The translations under genes and the position numbers were made by a program. A stretch of 64,000 bases of DNA from Opitutaceae bacterium UBA2377 (lineage in GTDB: Bacteria; Verrucomicrobiota; Verrucomicrobiia; Opitutales; Opitutaceae): NCBI GenBank assembly GCA_002344205.1, contig DDSZ01000003.1, positions 28,619-92,618 on the forward strand, written 5' to 3'. The notes under the pieces are model-generated. The model saw nothing but the letters and a program-made list of their open reading frames with translations. It was not told the origin of the DNA and did no database searches. Of the stretch, positions 51,368 to 60,111 are shown piece after piece; within the stretch, counting starts at the first letter, position 1; the number at the start of each line of letters is the position of its first letter.

Positions 51368-52842
51368 TGATATCTACCGTTGAACGTTGGTTCAGCCGAT
51401 CTTGGTTAGGCCCGGGGTTCTGTGGCATAACCACCCTCGTATTGTTTTTTCCCGTTTTGGGCGGTGGCTTCCTCATATGGGATGATAATGTGAACCTCTT
51501 GAGTAACCCAGCACTCTGGCAGAGCGAGGGAGCCTGGCGCTGGATGCTCACTGACCTCGAGAGCGTCCAACGCTATAAGCCCATCAATTGGCTTCTCTGG
51601 CGTTGGCTCGGTAACAGCTTCGGTCTGAACCCCGTGATTTTTCACGTGGTCAATCTGGTATTGCACGTCGGCAATGCCGTTCTGCTCTTCTACGTCGCAC
51701 AATCTTTCCTTTGCAGCCGCGACAAGCTGCGCATCCTACCGCTATGGACGATCAAGCTCGGTGCCGCTGTCGGTAGCCTCGTGTGGGCGCTGCATCCGCT
51801 GCGGGTCGAACCCGTGGCATGGATTTCCGGCGTAGGTTACCCCCTCTGCACTTTCTTCGGGCTTCTGGCCGTGCTTGTCTTCCAGCACTATCTGCGTGGT
51901 GAGCGTGCTCTCTGGCACCGGACCGCCTTCGTGTTGTTTGTTGTCTCCCTCCTCTGCTATCCAGCGGCCGCCTCTCTCCCTGCTCTGCTTCTGGTCCTTT
52001 CTCTTATGGCCGAAGATCCGCACCATACCGCAAAATTTAGTCGTCTGCGCGCTGCTTTGCGTCACTTGGCCCCATATGTCTTATGTTCTGCTCTTCTTTT
52101 AGGCCTCACCCTGCTCACTCGACTGAACGCAAGCGGCGAAATCTGGCACCGCCCGACGACGTTGGCAGACGCGGGTCTGTTAACGCGCATCGGCCAAGCT
52201 TTCGCCGTTTGGATGTGGTATCTGCAGAAAACTCTTCTGCCACTCAATCTATCTCCAGTCTATGTCGAATTCAGGGATTTTTCAGTGATCAGTGTGCGTG
52301 CGGCGGCCAGTCTATCGATGTTCATCTTCCTAGCAGTCATGGCTTGGCGTAGACACCGGATGTGGCCCGAGGCGGGACCGCTTTCCCTCGCGTTTCTGAC
52401 ACTCGCCATACCGGTGCTTGGAATAACCGACATGCCGTTTACACCGTCGGATCGCTATACCTACGTGCCATCGCTGGCACTGGCGCTGCTACTTGCCAGT
52501 GGTATCGCTCGAGTGATACATTGCTTTTCCTCTCCGGCCCATCAGACGGCGACCTTGGTCGTAACTTCCTTGAGCATAGTTGCTCTAGGCTTCGCTTCAA
52601 CCCAACAACTGGCAGTTTGGCGTAGCCCGATAACGTTTTTCCAACATGCCCTAGCAGGGGTCGGTTCACATCCGGCCGCCGCAGACCTGCACTGGCGACT
52701 TGGCTTGCATCACCTCATGGCAGATGATCCTTACGCCGCCATAGTAGAATTTCGATCCGTCCTAAGAATTGACGCCAAGCATGAAGATGCGGCGCGATAT
52801 CTTCGCGTGCTGGAAAGCCGCCACCCTAATATGTCGGAGTAA
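51367..52842 (+). CDS. TMTC-like membrane protein with C-terminal TPR
   Basis: A 491-residue membrane protein with about ten hydrophobic segments and a short TPR-like end (YAAIVEFRSVLRIDAKHEDAARYL). The first loop reads GFLIWDDNVNLLSNPAL and the third region WALHPLRVEPVAWISG, both shared with TMTC-type O-mannosyltransferase proteins. It is visibly less GC-rich than the genes on both sides and is probably a later addition to the locus. Function in glycan transfer is inferred only. Confidence 0.75.
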   Translation: MISTVERWFSRSWLGPGFCGITTLVLFFPVLGGGFLIWDDNVNLLSNPALWQSEGAWRWMLTDLESVQRYKPINWLLWRWLGNSFGLNPVIFHVVNLVLHVGNAVLLFYVAQSFLCSRDKLRILPLWTIKLGAAVGSLVWALHPLRVEPVAWISGVGYPLCTFFGLLAVLVFQHYLRGERALWHRTAFVLFVVSLLCYPAAASLPALLLVLSLMAEDPHHTAKFSRLRAALRHLAPYVLCSALLLGLTLLTRLNASGEIWHRPTTLADAGLLTRIGQAFAVWMWYLQKTLLPLNLSPVYVEFRDFSVISVRAAASLSMFIFLAVMAWRRHRMWPEAGPLSLAFLTLAIPVLGITDMPFTPSDRYTYVPSLALALLLASGIARVIHCFSSPAHQTATLVVTSLSIVALGFASTQQLAVWRSPITFFQHALAGVGSHPAAADLHWRLGLHHLMADDPYAAIVEFRSVLRIDAKHEDAARYLRVLESRHPNMSE

Positions 52843-52875
52843 GCTAGATTCGTAACCGTCAATCCAAGCTCATCT

Positions 52876-53616
52876 CTAGGATTTCTCTAGCACCACAAAC
52901 ATCCGCAACGCAACCTTGCGCAACAGTGCCTGTGGCAACCGACGCTCCAGCGCCAGCAAGGCTCGCAGCGCCGCCGCCGGCAGCAGGGCCGGCTGGGAAA
53001 ATCCGCCGGTGGCGGGGTAGGCCAGCAGATCCCGGTGCGCGACCGAGACGATCCTCAGGCCGAACGCACGCAGGGCGAGCTCGACCGCCGGCCGGTGCCG
53101 GCCGAAAAGCGCGTGCGCCATGCCCATGTTGGCGAAACTGCCGTCCGCCTCCGCCGCGAACTTGAACGGCGGTTCGATCAGCTTCGGACGGCAGGGTTCG
53201 ACATGAAACAGCCGGTAGAAGCAACGCGCCCCCGGTGTGCCGGCCGGCTCGACCAGCACGATGCGGCCGCCCGGCGTCAGGGCGGCAGCGGCACTGGCAA
53301 AAAACCGTAGCGGCTCCTGCAGGTGATGCAGCACGTCGAACGCGACGAGGTTGCTCCAGCTTTCCGGCGGAATGGCGTAGGCAGACACCGCCCGGTCCAC
53401 GAATTTCGTCGCCACGATGTCGCTGGTGACAAGGTCGGGCAGAAAGTCGCGCGCCACCCCGATGCCCGAACCGATCTCCAGCGTCCGTCCCGGAACCATG
53501 GACCGCCGCATGGCGGCGAAAATATCGGCGTAAACGGCGCGCAGTGCCGCGGACCGCCGCCATTTGGCCAGACTCTGTTCCAGCAGGGTCAGATCGTAGG
53601 TGATGGATGCGCTCAT
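52876..53616 (-). CDS. SAM-dependent methyltransferase
   Basis: A 246-residue class I methyltransferase with TLEIGSGIGVARDFLPDL (motif I, about 45-62), VAFDVLHHLQEPLRFFASAAAAL (motif II and beyond) and GGRIVLVEPAGTPGA. The last 40 residues contain hydrophobic helices. Its start overlaps the stop of the GT-C gene upstream by 4 bp. It probably methylates a sugar or a lipid-linked intermediate. Confidence 0.9.
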   Translation of the reverse strand: MSASITYDLTLLEQSLAKWRRSAALRAVYADIFAAMRRSMVPGRTLEIGSGIGVARDFLPDLVTSDIVATKFVDRAVSAYAIPPESWSNLVAFDVLHHLQEPLRFFASAAAALTPGGRIVLVEPAGTPGARCFYRLFHVEPCRPKLIEPPFKFAAEADGSFANMGMAHALFGRHRPAVELALRAFGLRIVSVAHRDLLAYPATGGFSQPALLPAAALRALLALERRLPQALLRKVALRMFVVLEKS

Positions 53617-55376
53617 GTGGCGGGAGGCGGCGGCAGTTCGATGGCCACGAGCCGGCTGACCCGGGCCAGCTTGGTGCCGAAGCGTTTCTCGGCCACGAAC
53701 TCAAGCCGGTAGCCGGCTGGTAGGATTTCATCGGGCATCAGTTCATGTTGGCCGTGCACGGAGGTCGGACGGAGCGACTGCGTGACGAGGATCTCGTTGA
53801 TGTAACCGTCGGCCAACTGGCGTTGGAGCCGGTCGGGCACCAACCGGGCCCGGTCGATCAAAATGGAAGGGGTTTTCTGCAACAACCACGGGAGGCCCGA
53901 CTTGTTGGAAATAATCAGCCGTGCCGCCGGCGGCCGCGCAGCCACCAACCGCCGCTCCCACTCGATCTCATCGATTCCCAAGTGCGAATAATGATGCTGG
54001 GCTTGGCGGGGCAGCGAAAAGCCCAGCCAGCACATCAGTGTAAGTCCGAGCAATGCCGGTGTCACCGGACCGCGCGCATCAAAACGTGCGGCCACAAACA
54101 CCACCGCAAAAGCCAGCAGCAGGTAGAACGGCAGGCTGAAACGCGCTGCCATCGGATCATTGAAGGCGGACCAAAAATAAAACATCACCAGCAACGTGTT
54201 GGTGCAGATGCCCAGCCCGATCAGCAGCCAGGCAAGGGAAAGCGGCGACATCCGCCGCCACGCCGGCCGCCGCCACAGCACCCAGCCGACCAGAACCAAC
54301 AGCCCGAGTCCGCCCACCAAGGTCAGCCAGAGGGAATTAGCCAGCCGCACGTCGGTGGAAAAAAGAAAATCCGCCGCCGCCCGGAAATTGTCCGCAAGGT
54401 ATTCCCAGCCAAAGCGGCTGGTCTGGTCATCCTTCATTTCCCACAGGATCGGCGTGTGCGACAACACGCGGTTGTGCAGGGCCACCGGCACCAGCAGCAG
54501 CGGCGCCAGCACGGCCGCCCCCGACAGCACAATCCGGCCGCTGCGCCACCAGCCGGCCAGCACCACCATGGCCGCGGGCACGACATAGAGGGCCGATTCA
54601 TACCGGCATTGCGCCAGCAGCACCACCGCGAGGATGAAGGCCGACAGCCGCAGGCCGTCCGGCCGCGCCAGCCAAGCTGCGCCCAACGCCACCGCGGCCA
54701 GCAGCATGGTGAGGTTGAGCAACTCCATGCCCGAACCGGTGGCGTTCTGCGCAAACAGCGGGAGCGATCCCACCAAGGCCACGGCCAGCGCCCCCGTGCG
54801 CCACCCCTGCCAGCATCGGCCGAGGCCATAAACCAGCCCCAGACAAACCGGGGTCAGCAGGGCATTCAGCAGGTAGGCATTATGGGTGCGGTAACCCGTG
54901 AGGTCATGGACCAGCGACACGAGAAACGGGTAAAAATAGGGCCGCTTGTCGAGGTAGTTGTCGGTGGAAAGAAACGTGCCCAGGATGTCGTAGCCACGCA
55001 CCATAGTCGCAACATCCCGGAAAAAATGCATGTTGTAGGCGGTGGATTGCAGCACGAATTCATCGTAGAGAATCTTGCTGCGAAAATCCTCGTGCACGAC
55101 CGCCACCACGGAGAACAGCGCAACCGATGCCGTGCCCGTCATGAGTTCCCGCCGGCTCCAGCCGGCCAGCGCCTCATGGCGGAGCCGCCACAACGCCGCC
55201 AGCCAAAGCACGAAGGTGCCCAGCATGACGTAGTAGCCGCCGTGTTTGATCCCCAGCTCGGCCCGGGCGACCCCGATGCCGATGAAGCCCAGCCAGACGG
55301 CCAGCAAGGCGCAGAACCCGAAGGCGGCCAAGCGCACATCGGATCGACCTAAGAATTGCCAGCGGGAAGCTTCCAC
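53613..55376 (-). CDS. GT-C-like membrane protein (paralogue 1)
   Basis: A 587-residue polytopic protein. The first outer loop is ILYDEFVLQSTAYNMHFF, with the acidic pair expected for polyprenyl-phosphate sugar transferases. PYFYPFLVSLVHDLTGYR, LPLFAQNATGSGMELLNL and a CRYES segment (in that order) recur in the next gene at 55382, so the two are tandem paralogues. About twelve membrane helices are followed by a soluble extracytoplasmic tail (about 430-587). A signal peptide is not expected. Confidence 0.8.
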   Translation of the reverse strand: MEASRWQFLGRSDVRLAAFGFCALLAVWLGFIGIGVARAELGIKHGGYYVMLGTFVLWLAALWRLRHEALAGWSRRELMTGTASVALFSVVAVVHEDFRSKILYDEFVLQSTAYNMHFFRDVATMVRGYDILGTFLSTDNYLDKRPYFYPFLVSLVHDLTGYRTHNAYLLNALLTPVCLGLVYGLGRCWQGWRTGALAVALVGSLPLFAQNATGSGMELLNLTMLLAAVALGAAWLARPDGLRLSAFILAVVLLAQCRYESALYVVPAAMVVLAGWWRSGRIVLSGAAVLAPLLLVPVALHNRVLSHTPILWEMKDDQTSRFGWEYLADNFRAAADFLFSTDVRLANSLWLTLVGGLGLLVLVGWVLWRRPAWRRMSPLSLAWLLIGLGICTNTLLVMFYFWSAFNDPMAARFSLPFYLLLAFAVVFVAARFDARGPVTPALLGLTLMCWLGFSLPRQAQHHYSHLGIDEIEWERRLVAARPPAARLIISNKSGLPWLLQKTPSILIDRARLVPDRLQRQLADGYINEILVTQSLRPTSVHGQHELMPDEILPAGYRLEFVAEKRFGTKLARVSRLVAIELPPPPAT

Positions 55377-55381
55377 GACGG

Positions 55382-57250
55382 TCAGGGCAGCTGCTTGATG
55401 AAGTTGTCCAGATATTCCCGACGGATCCGCTCGCGCTCCGTGGCTGACAACGCGGCCGCCCTCACCGGTGGCGGCGGCGGTTGGGCCTCGCCGTCCAAAA
55501 TTTCAACCACGCGGCTGATCCGGCTCACGGTCAGCGGCGTGAATCGCCGCTCCCAGACGGTTTCCAGGCGATAGTCGGGACCCAGCACATCATCCCATTG
55601 GACGGTGAGTTCGCCCGTTTCCGGATTCACATCCAGCCGCTGGTAAACGTAAAAGGCACTGAAGGTGTGGTTGCGGTGGTTGAAGAGCAGACTCTCCTTG
55701 TTCAGCACGGTCTGCATCATCGGGGTCGCGGATACGCGGTGGGTGATCCAGAAGATCGAGCTGTTGTCGATGAAGAGATAATCCTTCTCGGGATGCGCCG
55801 CCATGAACTCGCGGCGCCAGGCGATTTCCCGGCCGATGTAATAGTCCAGCGAGTAGTCGTGCCGGGCCATCGAGGGCAGCGAAGCCCCGAAGAGCCCCGC
55901 CAAGGCCAGCCCGGCCAACACGCGCCACCGCGCCGGACCGCCGCAAAACTCGGCCGCCACGGCAACAATCGCCAGCACCAGCCAGAGATTGAGCGGCAGG
56001 CTGAGGCGGCGGATCACGGGATCATCAAAGCGTCCCCAGAAATAGCCCATCAGCAGCGCGGTGTGGGCGGCAAAGCCCAGCGCAAACACCGCCAGGGCGG
56101 CCTGGGCGGGTGCCACGGTGTGCAGGCGCGGCAGCGTGCGGACCATCCAGAGCACAAAGAACGGCAGGGCGATGAAACCCAGCACCGCCAGGAGCAGCGA
56201 ATTCGACTGCTCGCCCGTGGTGTCGAAAAAGAAATTCAGGGCATGGGCGAGGTTGTCGGGCACATAGGCCGGTGAAAACGGACGTTCGTAGCCGGGCTGG
56301 CTCGCCAGTTCCCAAGCCGACTCCCGTGCCCGGAAAACCCGGTTGTGCAAGGCATACGGCACGAGCAGCAACGGGCTGAAAACCACGGTCCAAGACAACA
56401 CCGGACGCCGCTCGCGCCACCAGATCCACAGGATCAACAGGGCCACCGGCAGCAAAAAGAGCACCGACTCATAGCGGGTGAGAGCCAGCAACACGGCCGA
56501 GAGCACCAGCGCTTCCTGCGAACCGGCATCGCGCCGCTCCACCCAGCGCATCGCGAGCAGCAGGGTGGAGAGAATCATCACGAGATTGAGCAGCTCAAAA
56601 CCTCCGCCCGTAGCATTTTGCGCCAGCAAGGGCAGCGTGGTCAGCAAAAGGACCGCCACCGCCCCGGCGCCGCGGCCGGCAAGACGGCAGCCGCACACAT
56701 AGGCAAGCCCCAGCAGCACAAAAGTGAGCAGTGTGTTGAGGACAAAAACGTTCTCCGGGCGGTAGCCGGTAAAATCGTGCAACAGGGAAACCAGGAAAGG
56801 CTGCAGCAGCGGACGCTTGTCGAGTTCGCCCCCCAGGATTTGGAACGCTCCCTGGATGTCATGTCCGCGCATCGGCACCAAGGCCATCTTCTCGAAGTGC
56901 AGGCTCATCGATGTGCCCAGCAGCATCGCCTCATCCATCAGGATCTTGAACCCATAGTCCTCATGCACGAGCAACAACAACCCACAGCCCCCGATCAGGA
57001 CCAGCGGCCAGCGCGGGGCGGTGCGCAGCTGCTCCCGCCACTGTGGCCAATCCGCCCGGGCCAGCCGGAAGAGGCTCAGGCCAAACAGGGCCGTGATCAA
57101 AAGTATCGCCCAGTAACCGCCGTAAATCATGAACTGGAGCGAGTGGTCGGCACTCAGCGTAAAAAAACCCAGGGCAAGGGCGAGCAACCCGGACAACACC
57201 AGCACGGCCAGCCGGCGATCACTCAGGTAGGCAGTGGTCGGAAAATTCAT
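55382..57250 (-). CDS. GT-C-like membrane protein (paralogue 2)
   Basis: A 622-residue membrane protein, paralogous to 53613-55376: shared features are DKRP, PFLVSLLHDFTGYRPEN, LPLLAQNATGGGFELLNLV and RYES. The first loop has FKILMDEAMLLGTSMSLHF. A large soluble segment near the end carries NKESLLFNHRNHTF and HPEKDYLFIDNSSIF. It is 5 bp upstream of its paralogue and downstream of the pilin gene's terminator, so it is an independent transcription unit from the pilin gene unless read through. Confidence 0.8.
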   Translation of the reverse strand: MNFPTTAYLSDRRLAVLVLSGLLALALGFFTLSADHSLQFMIYGGYWAILLITALFGLSLFRLARADWPQWREQLRTAPRWPLVLIGGCGLLLLVHEDYGFKILMDEAMLLGTSMSLHFEKMALVPMRGHDIQGAFQILGGELDKRPLLQPFLVSLLHDFTGYRPENVFVLNTLLTFVLLGLAYVCGCRLAGRGAGAVAVLLLTTLPLLAQNATGGGFELLNLVMILSTLLLAMRWVERRDAGSQEALVLSAVLLALTRYESVLFLLPVALLILWIWWRERRPVLSWTVVFSPLLLVPYALHNRVFRARESAWELASQPGYERPFSPAYVPDNLAHALNFFFDTTGEQSNSLLLAVLGFIALPFFVLWMVRTLPRLHTVAPAQAALAVFALGFAAHTALLMGYFWGRFDDPVIRRLSLPLNLWLVLAIVAVAAEFCGGPARWRVLAGLALAGLFGASLPSMARHDYSLDYYIGREIAWRREFMAAHPEKDYLFIDNSSIFWITHRVSATPMMQTVLNKESLLFNHRNHTFSAFYVYQRLDVNPETGELTVQWDDVLGPDYRLETVWERRFTPLTVSRISRVVEILDGEAQPPPPPVRAAALSATERERIRREYLDNFIKQLP

Positions 57251-57315
57251 GGGGCTGGCTCAAGGCAACGGGCATGCAGACGGACGGGCAAAACAAAAGG
57301 CCAACGGGACGAGGG

Positions 57316-57348
57316 ACAAAAAAGCCGCCTGTGTTGAACAGGCGGCTT
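57316..57348 (-). terminator. Rho-independent terminator of the pilin-like gene
   Basis: On the minus strand AAGCCGCCTGT pairs with ACAGGCGGCTT around a 5-base loop and is followed by a T run, 25 bp beyond the pilin stop. This isolates the pilin gene from the GT-C genes downstream. Confidence 0.88.
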
Positions 57349-57372
57349 GAAAGCTAAACCAACGGATTCCGG

Positions 57373-57720
57373 TTAGGGAGCGTAGGTGATCGTGCGGGCA
57401 CCGGCGACGCTCGAGATGGTGATCGCGATGCCCTGCGTGTAGTGGGCGGGATAGGTCTCGCCGGCCACGGTGTTAACAGCCTTCACGTAGGCAGTCGCGC
57501 CAACCAGGTTGGACAGAGCCACGGTGGACACACCGTTCTCAAGGAAATACTGGTCAGCACCAGCGGAGAGCTGACGGGCATTGTTGAGGACGGCCTTGTC
57601 CTGCGAGGACTGACGGACCTTCTGGAAGGCCGGGATCGCCATGGCGGCCAGAAGACCGATGATGACGACCACGATCATGATTTCGACGAGGGTAAAACCC
57701 TTGGAGCTGTTCTGTTTCAT
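57373..57720 (-). CDS. Type IV pilin-like / type II secretion pseudopilin
   Basis: A 115-residue prepilin. A short leader MKQNSSKG ends at the prepilin peptidase site before FTLVEIMIVVVIIGLLAAMAI, with the conserved Glu at position 5 of the mature protein. The remaining 80 residues form a small globular head. Such short pilins are the main type of many Verrucomicrobia and may build a type IV pilus or a type II secretion pseudopilus. The ATG and an AT-rich upstream region (57721-57800) suit strong expression, and a dedicated terminator follows. No other pilus genes are here, so its machinery is elsewhere. Confidence 0.88.
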   Translation of the reverse strand: MKQNSSKGFTLVEIMIVVVIIGLLAAMAIPAFQKVRQSSQDKAVLNNARQLSAGADQYFLENGVSTVALSNLVGATAYVKAVNTVAGETYPAHYTQGIAITISSVAGARTITYAP

Positions 57721-57944
57721 GTATGTGTATGGATTATTATTAACGACGCTCAGAAGCGAGCAGTGGTGCAAATCATCATCATTAGCATTTTGGTCACAAG
57801 CTAAAAAAAGTGTGAATACGGGGCGTTTCTGGAACCGCCGTTGCAACCATCCGCCGCGCTGGGTGACGTAAACGCTCCGAAATGGTTTAATGACTCGCCT
57901 TGTCCGCAGTCGCGGCACTATATTCCATAAATAACCAACCTATC

Positions 57945-58994
57945 ATGAGTTTACGCAGAGAAGCCAAATTTCCATCCGAGCCCAGCCGTTCTTGTCTGAA
58001 TTTTCTTTTTTGTCTGCCGGCCCTGCTCCTGCTTGTCTCGCCCTTTGCGCATACAAAAGCTGCGGAACTCCATTTCAACAATGGAGATAGGATCTCTGGC
58101 GAGGTGGTGAAACGCACCGACGGAAAAATCTATTTTCTTTCCCCGGTCTTGGGCAATCTTATCATCTCCGAAACCGAAGCCGTCATCATCGAAATTCCCG
58201 ACACTCCGGCCGATAGTCTCGCCGGACTCCCGCCGGTCATCGAACAAGTGCGACTCCGCGATGCCGATGTCCCGCGGCCGGAGCAGCGCCCGGCCCCGCC
58301 CCCCAAATGGCGCGGCAAACTGGAATTCGGCTTCAACAACCACTCCGGCCGCATCGAGGCCAAGAGTCTCAACCTCCGCGGTGAGGCAAACTACATAAAA
58401 AAAGCCAACAACTATCGCGTCAACTCCCGCTACCTCTACGGTGAGACCAACGGCCTCGTCACGAGCGACCGCCGCGATGCCGCCTTCCGCTGGCGGCGCG
58501 AACTCTCCGGCAAAGTCTTTGCGCAGACCGCCACCAGCTACTTCAGCGACCGCGTGGCCCGGGTTGACGTCAACTTGGAGCAAAACGCCGGCTTCGGTTA
58601 CAAGTTCCTCACGCAGGACCGCAGCACGGCCTCCATGGGCGGCGGCCTCACCCTGCAATACCGCGACGCCGCCGGCGTCGAAAACGGCACGACCGTGCTG
58701 GGCGAATTCTTTCAGGATTATTCCTACAAGATCAACGGCCGCCTGACCTTCTCCCAGGACCTCAACGCCCTCTATTCGCCCGATCCCCGCACCCGCACGG
58801 TCATCACCGGCGCCTCGGCTCTCAGCGAGGAGGCCGACAACTACAAGATCCGCTTCAACAGCACCCTCCAGGGCAAGCTCTCCGAGCGCATCTCGCTGAA
58901 TTTGCGCTACGAATACGAATACGACAACGCCATCCTCCTGCGGGAAAACCGCTCCGACCAGCGCGTGAGCAGCTCGCTGGGCTACTCATTCTAA
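57945..58994 (+). CDS. DUF481 outer-membrane-type protein
   Basis: A 349-residue protein with a signal peptide (about 1-40, core FLFCLPALLLLVSPFA and AHTKAA cleavage area). After a short N-terminal region with LHFNNGDRISGEVV comes a series of alternating beta strands (about 135-349) ending in a terminal phenylalanine, typical for outer-membrane barrels of the DUF481/YdiY family. Function is unknown; it could be a porin-like or stress-related protein. Divergent from the pilin gene with 224 bp between, where AT-rich promoters are likely. Confidence 0.85.
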   Translation: MSLRREAKFPSEPSRSCLNFLFCLPALLLLVSPFAHTKAAELHFNNGDRISGEVVKRTDGKIYFLSPVLGNLIISETEAVIIEIPDTPADSLAGLPPVIEQVRLRDADVPRPEQRPAPPPKWRGKLEFGFNNHSGRIEAKSLNLRGEANYIKKANNYRVNSRYLYGETNGLVTSDRRDAAFRWRRELSGKVFAQTATSYFSDRVARVDVNLEQNAGFGYKFLTQDRSTASMGGGLTLQYRDAAGVENGTTVLGEFFQDYSYKINGRLTFSQDLNALYSPDPRTRTVITGASALSEEADNYKIRFNSTLQGKLSERISLNLRYEYEYDNAILLRENRSDQRVSSSLGYSF

Positions 58995-59016
58995 ACGGCG
59001 CGCACCGGACCGTGAC

Positions 59017-59484
59017 TCAGGATTTTTTGGCCCGCTTTCCGGGCGCCGCTTTCTTCACGGTTTTCTTCACCGCGGCCTTCTTCCGGACCGCCGGTTTTTT
59101 CCTCGGCTCCGCCGGCGGGGCAAGCAGGCCCGGCACCGACACCTCGACCGCATCCTTCCACAGGTTTTCCAGCCGGTATTTCCGTCGGCTCTCGGGCAGG
59201 AAAAGATGCAGCATCACGTCAAACGCGTCCACCACCAGCCAGCCGCTCTCCTGCGCCGTCTCCATGCCGACGATCCGGGTGCCCGTGGCATCGATCACCT
59301 TTTCCAGCTCCACCCGCAGCGCCCGCAGGTGCGTCTCCGAAGTGCCGGTGGCCACGACGAGGTAGTCCGTGATGGAGGATTGCTCGCGCACATCCAGCAC
59401 CCGCAGGTCCTCCGCCTTCTTTTCATCGAGGGCGCGGCAGCAGAGTTTGACGAGTTCGAGGGTCGGGAGCGGTGCGGTGTTCAT
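59017..59484 (-). CDS. rsfS: Ribosome silencing factor RsfS
   Basis: A 155-residue RsfS/Iojap protein, which blocks joining of ribosomal subunits under nutrient limitation by binding uL14. Core segments are ALDEKKAEDLRVLDVRE, SSITDYLVVATGTSETHLRAL, GWLVVDAFDVMLHLFLPESR and YRLENLW. An extra C-terminal tail of about 30 residues is strongly basic and Ala/Pro-rich (KKPAVRKKAAVKKTVKK). Start ATG overlaps the stop of nadD by 4 bp, the usual coupling of these two genes. Confidence 0.95.
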   Translation of the reverse strand: MNTAPLPTLELVKLCCRALDEKKAEDLRVLDVREQSSITDYLVVATGTSETHLRALRVELEKVIDATGTRIVGMETAQESGWLVVDAFDVMLHLFLPESRRKYRLENLWKDAVEVSVPGLLAPPAEPRKKPAVRKKAAVKKTVKKAAPGKRAKKS

Positions 59485-60071
59485 CCTTGGTTGTCGAGAT
59501 ACAGGCGGTTTTCCCGGATATACACAATCGCCTTGTGCGGCACGAAATAATCGAGCGAAAGCCCGCGCCGCACCCGGTTGCGCAGCTCGGTCGAGTTGAT
59601 GGCCAGCAGGTGGCCGTCGCAACGGCGCAGCCGCAGTCCGGGGATGTCCGGGTGCTCCCGCACCGGGTGGCCCGGGCGCTCGAGGAAGATGAACTCGATC
59701 AGCCCGGCCAGTTCCTTGATGTCCTTCCAAAGGTGCAGCTTCGGGAGCTGGTCGCCGCCGATGATCCAGTAAAGCTCGTCGGCAGGATACAGTTTCCGGA
59801 AATGCCGCACCGATTCCACCGTGTAGCTGATGCCGCCCTTGCGGAGCTCGTAGTCGGAGATCTCGAAGCGGTGGTCCCACTCGACCGCCGCCCGCAGCAT
59901 CGCCAGCCGGTGCTCGGCCGAGGACTGCACATCGTTCGGCTTCAACGGCGCCTGCGCGGCCGGCACGAGGATGACCTTGTCGAGCTGGTGCTGCTCATAG
60001 GCATCCTGCGCCGCCATCAGATGGCCGAAGTGCACGGGGTCGAAGCTCCCGCCGAGTAATCCGATTTTCAC
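59481..60071 (-). CDS. nadD: Nicotinate-nucleotide adenylyltransferase
   Basis: A 196-residue NadD, which adenylates nicotinate mononucleotide in NAD synthesis. The family signature GGSFDPVHFGHLMAA (7-21) is at the N-terminus, YWIIGGDQLPKL (about 100-111) is in the middle, and the phosphate-binding NSTELRNRVRRG (about 159-170) is near the end. Length is typical. Upstream lies the LytS-like kinase gene in the same direction, 40 bp away. Confidence 0.96.
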   Translation of the reverse strand: MKIGLLGGSFDPVHFGHLMAAQDAYEQHQLDKVILVPAAQAPLKPNDVQSSAEHRLAMLRAAVEWDHRFEISDYELRKGGISYTVESVRHFRKLYPADELYWIIGGDQLPKLHLWKDIKELAGLIEFIFLERPGHPVREHPDIPGLRLRRCDGHLLAINSTELRNRVRRGLSLDYFVPHKAIVYIRENRLYLDNQG

Positions 60072-60111
60072 AGCGGCGCAACGTGGTCACCCCCCTGCCC
60101 GCGGGCAAGGT

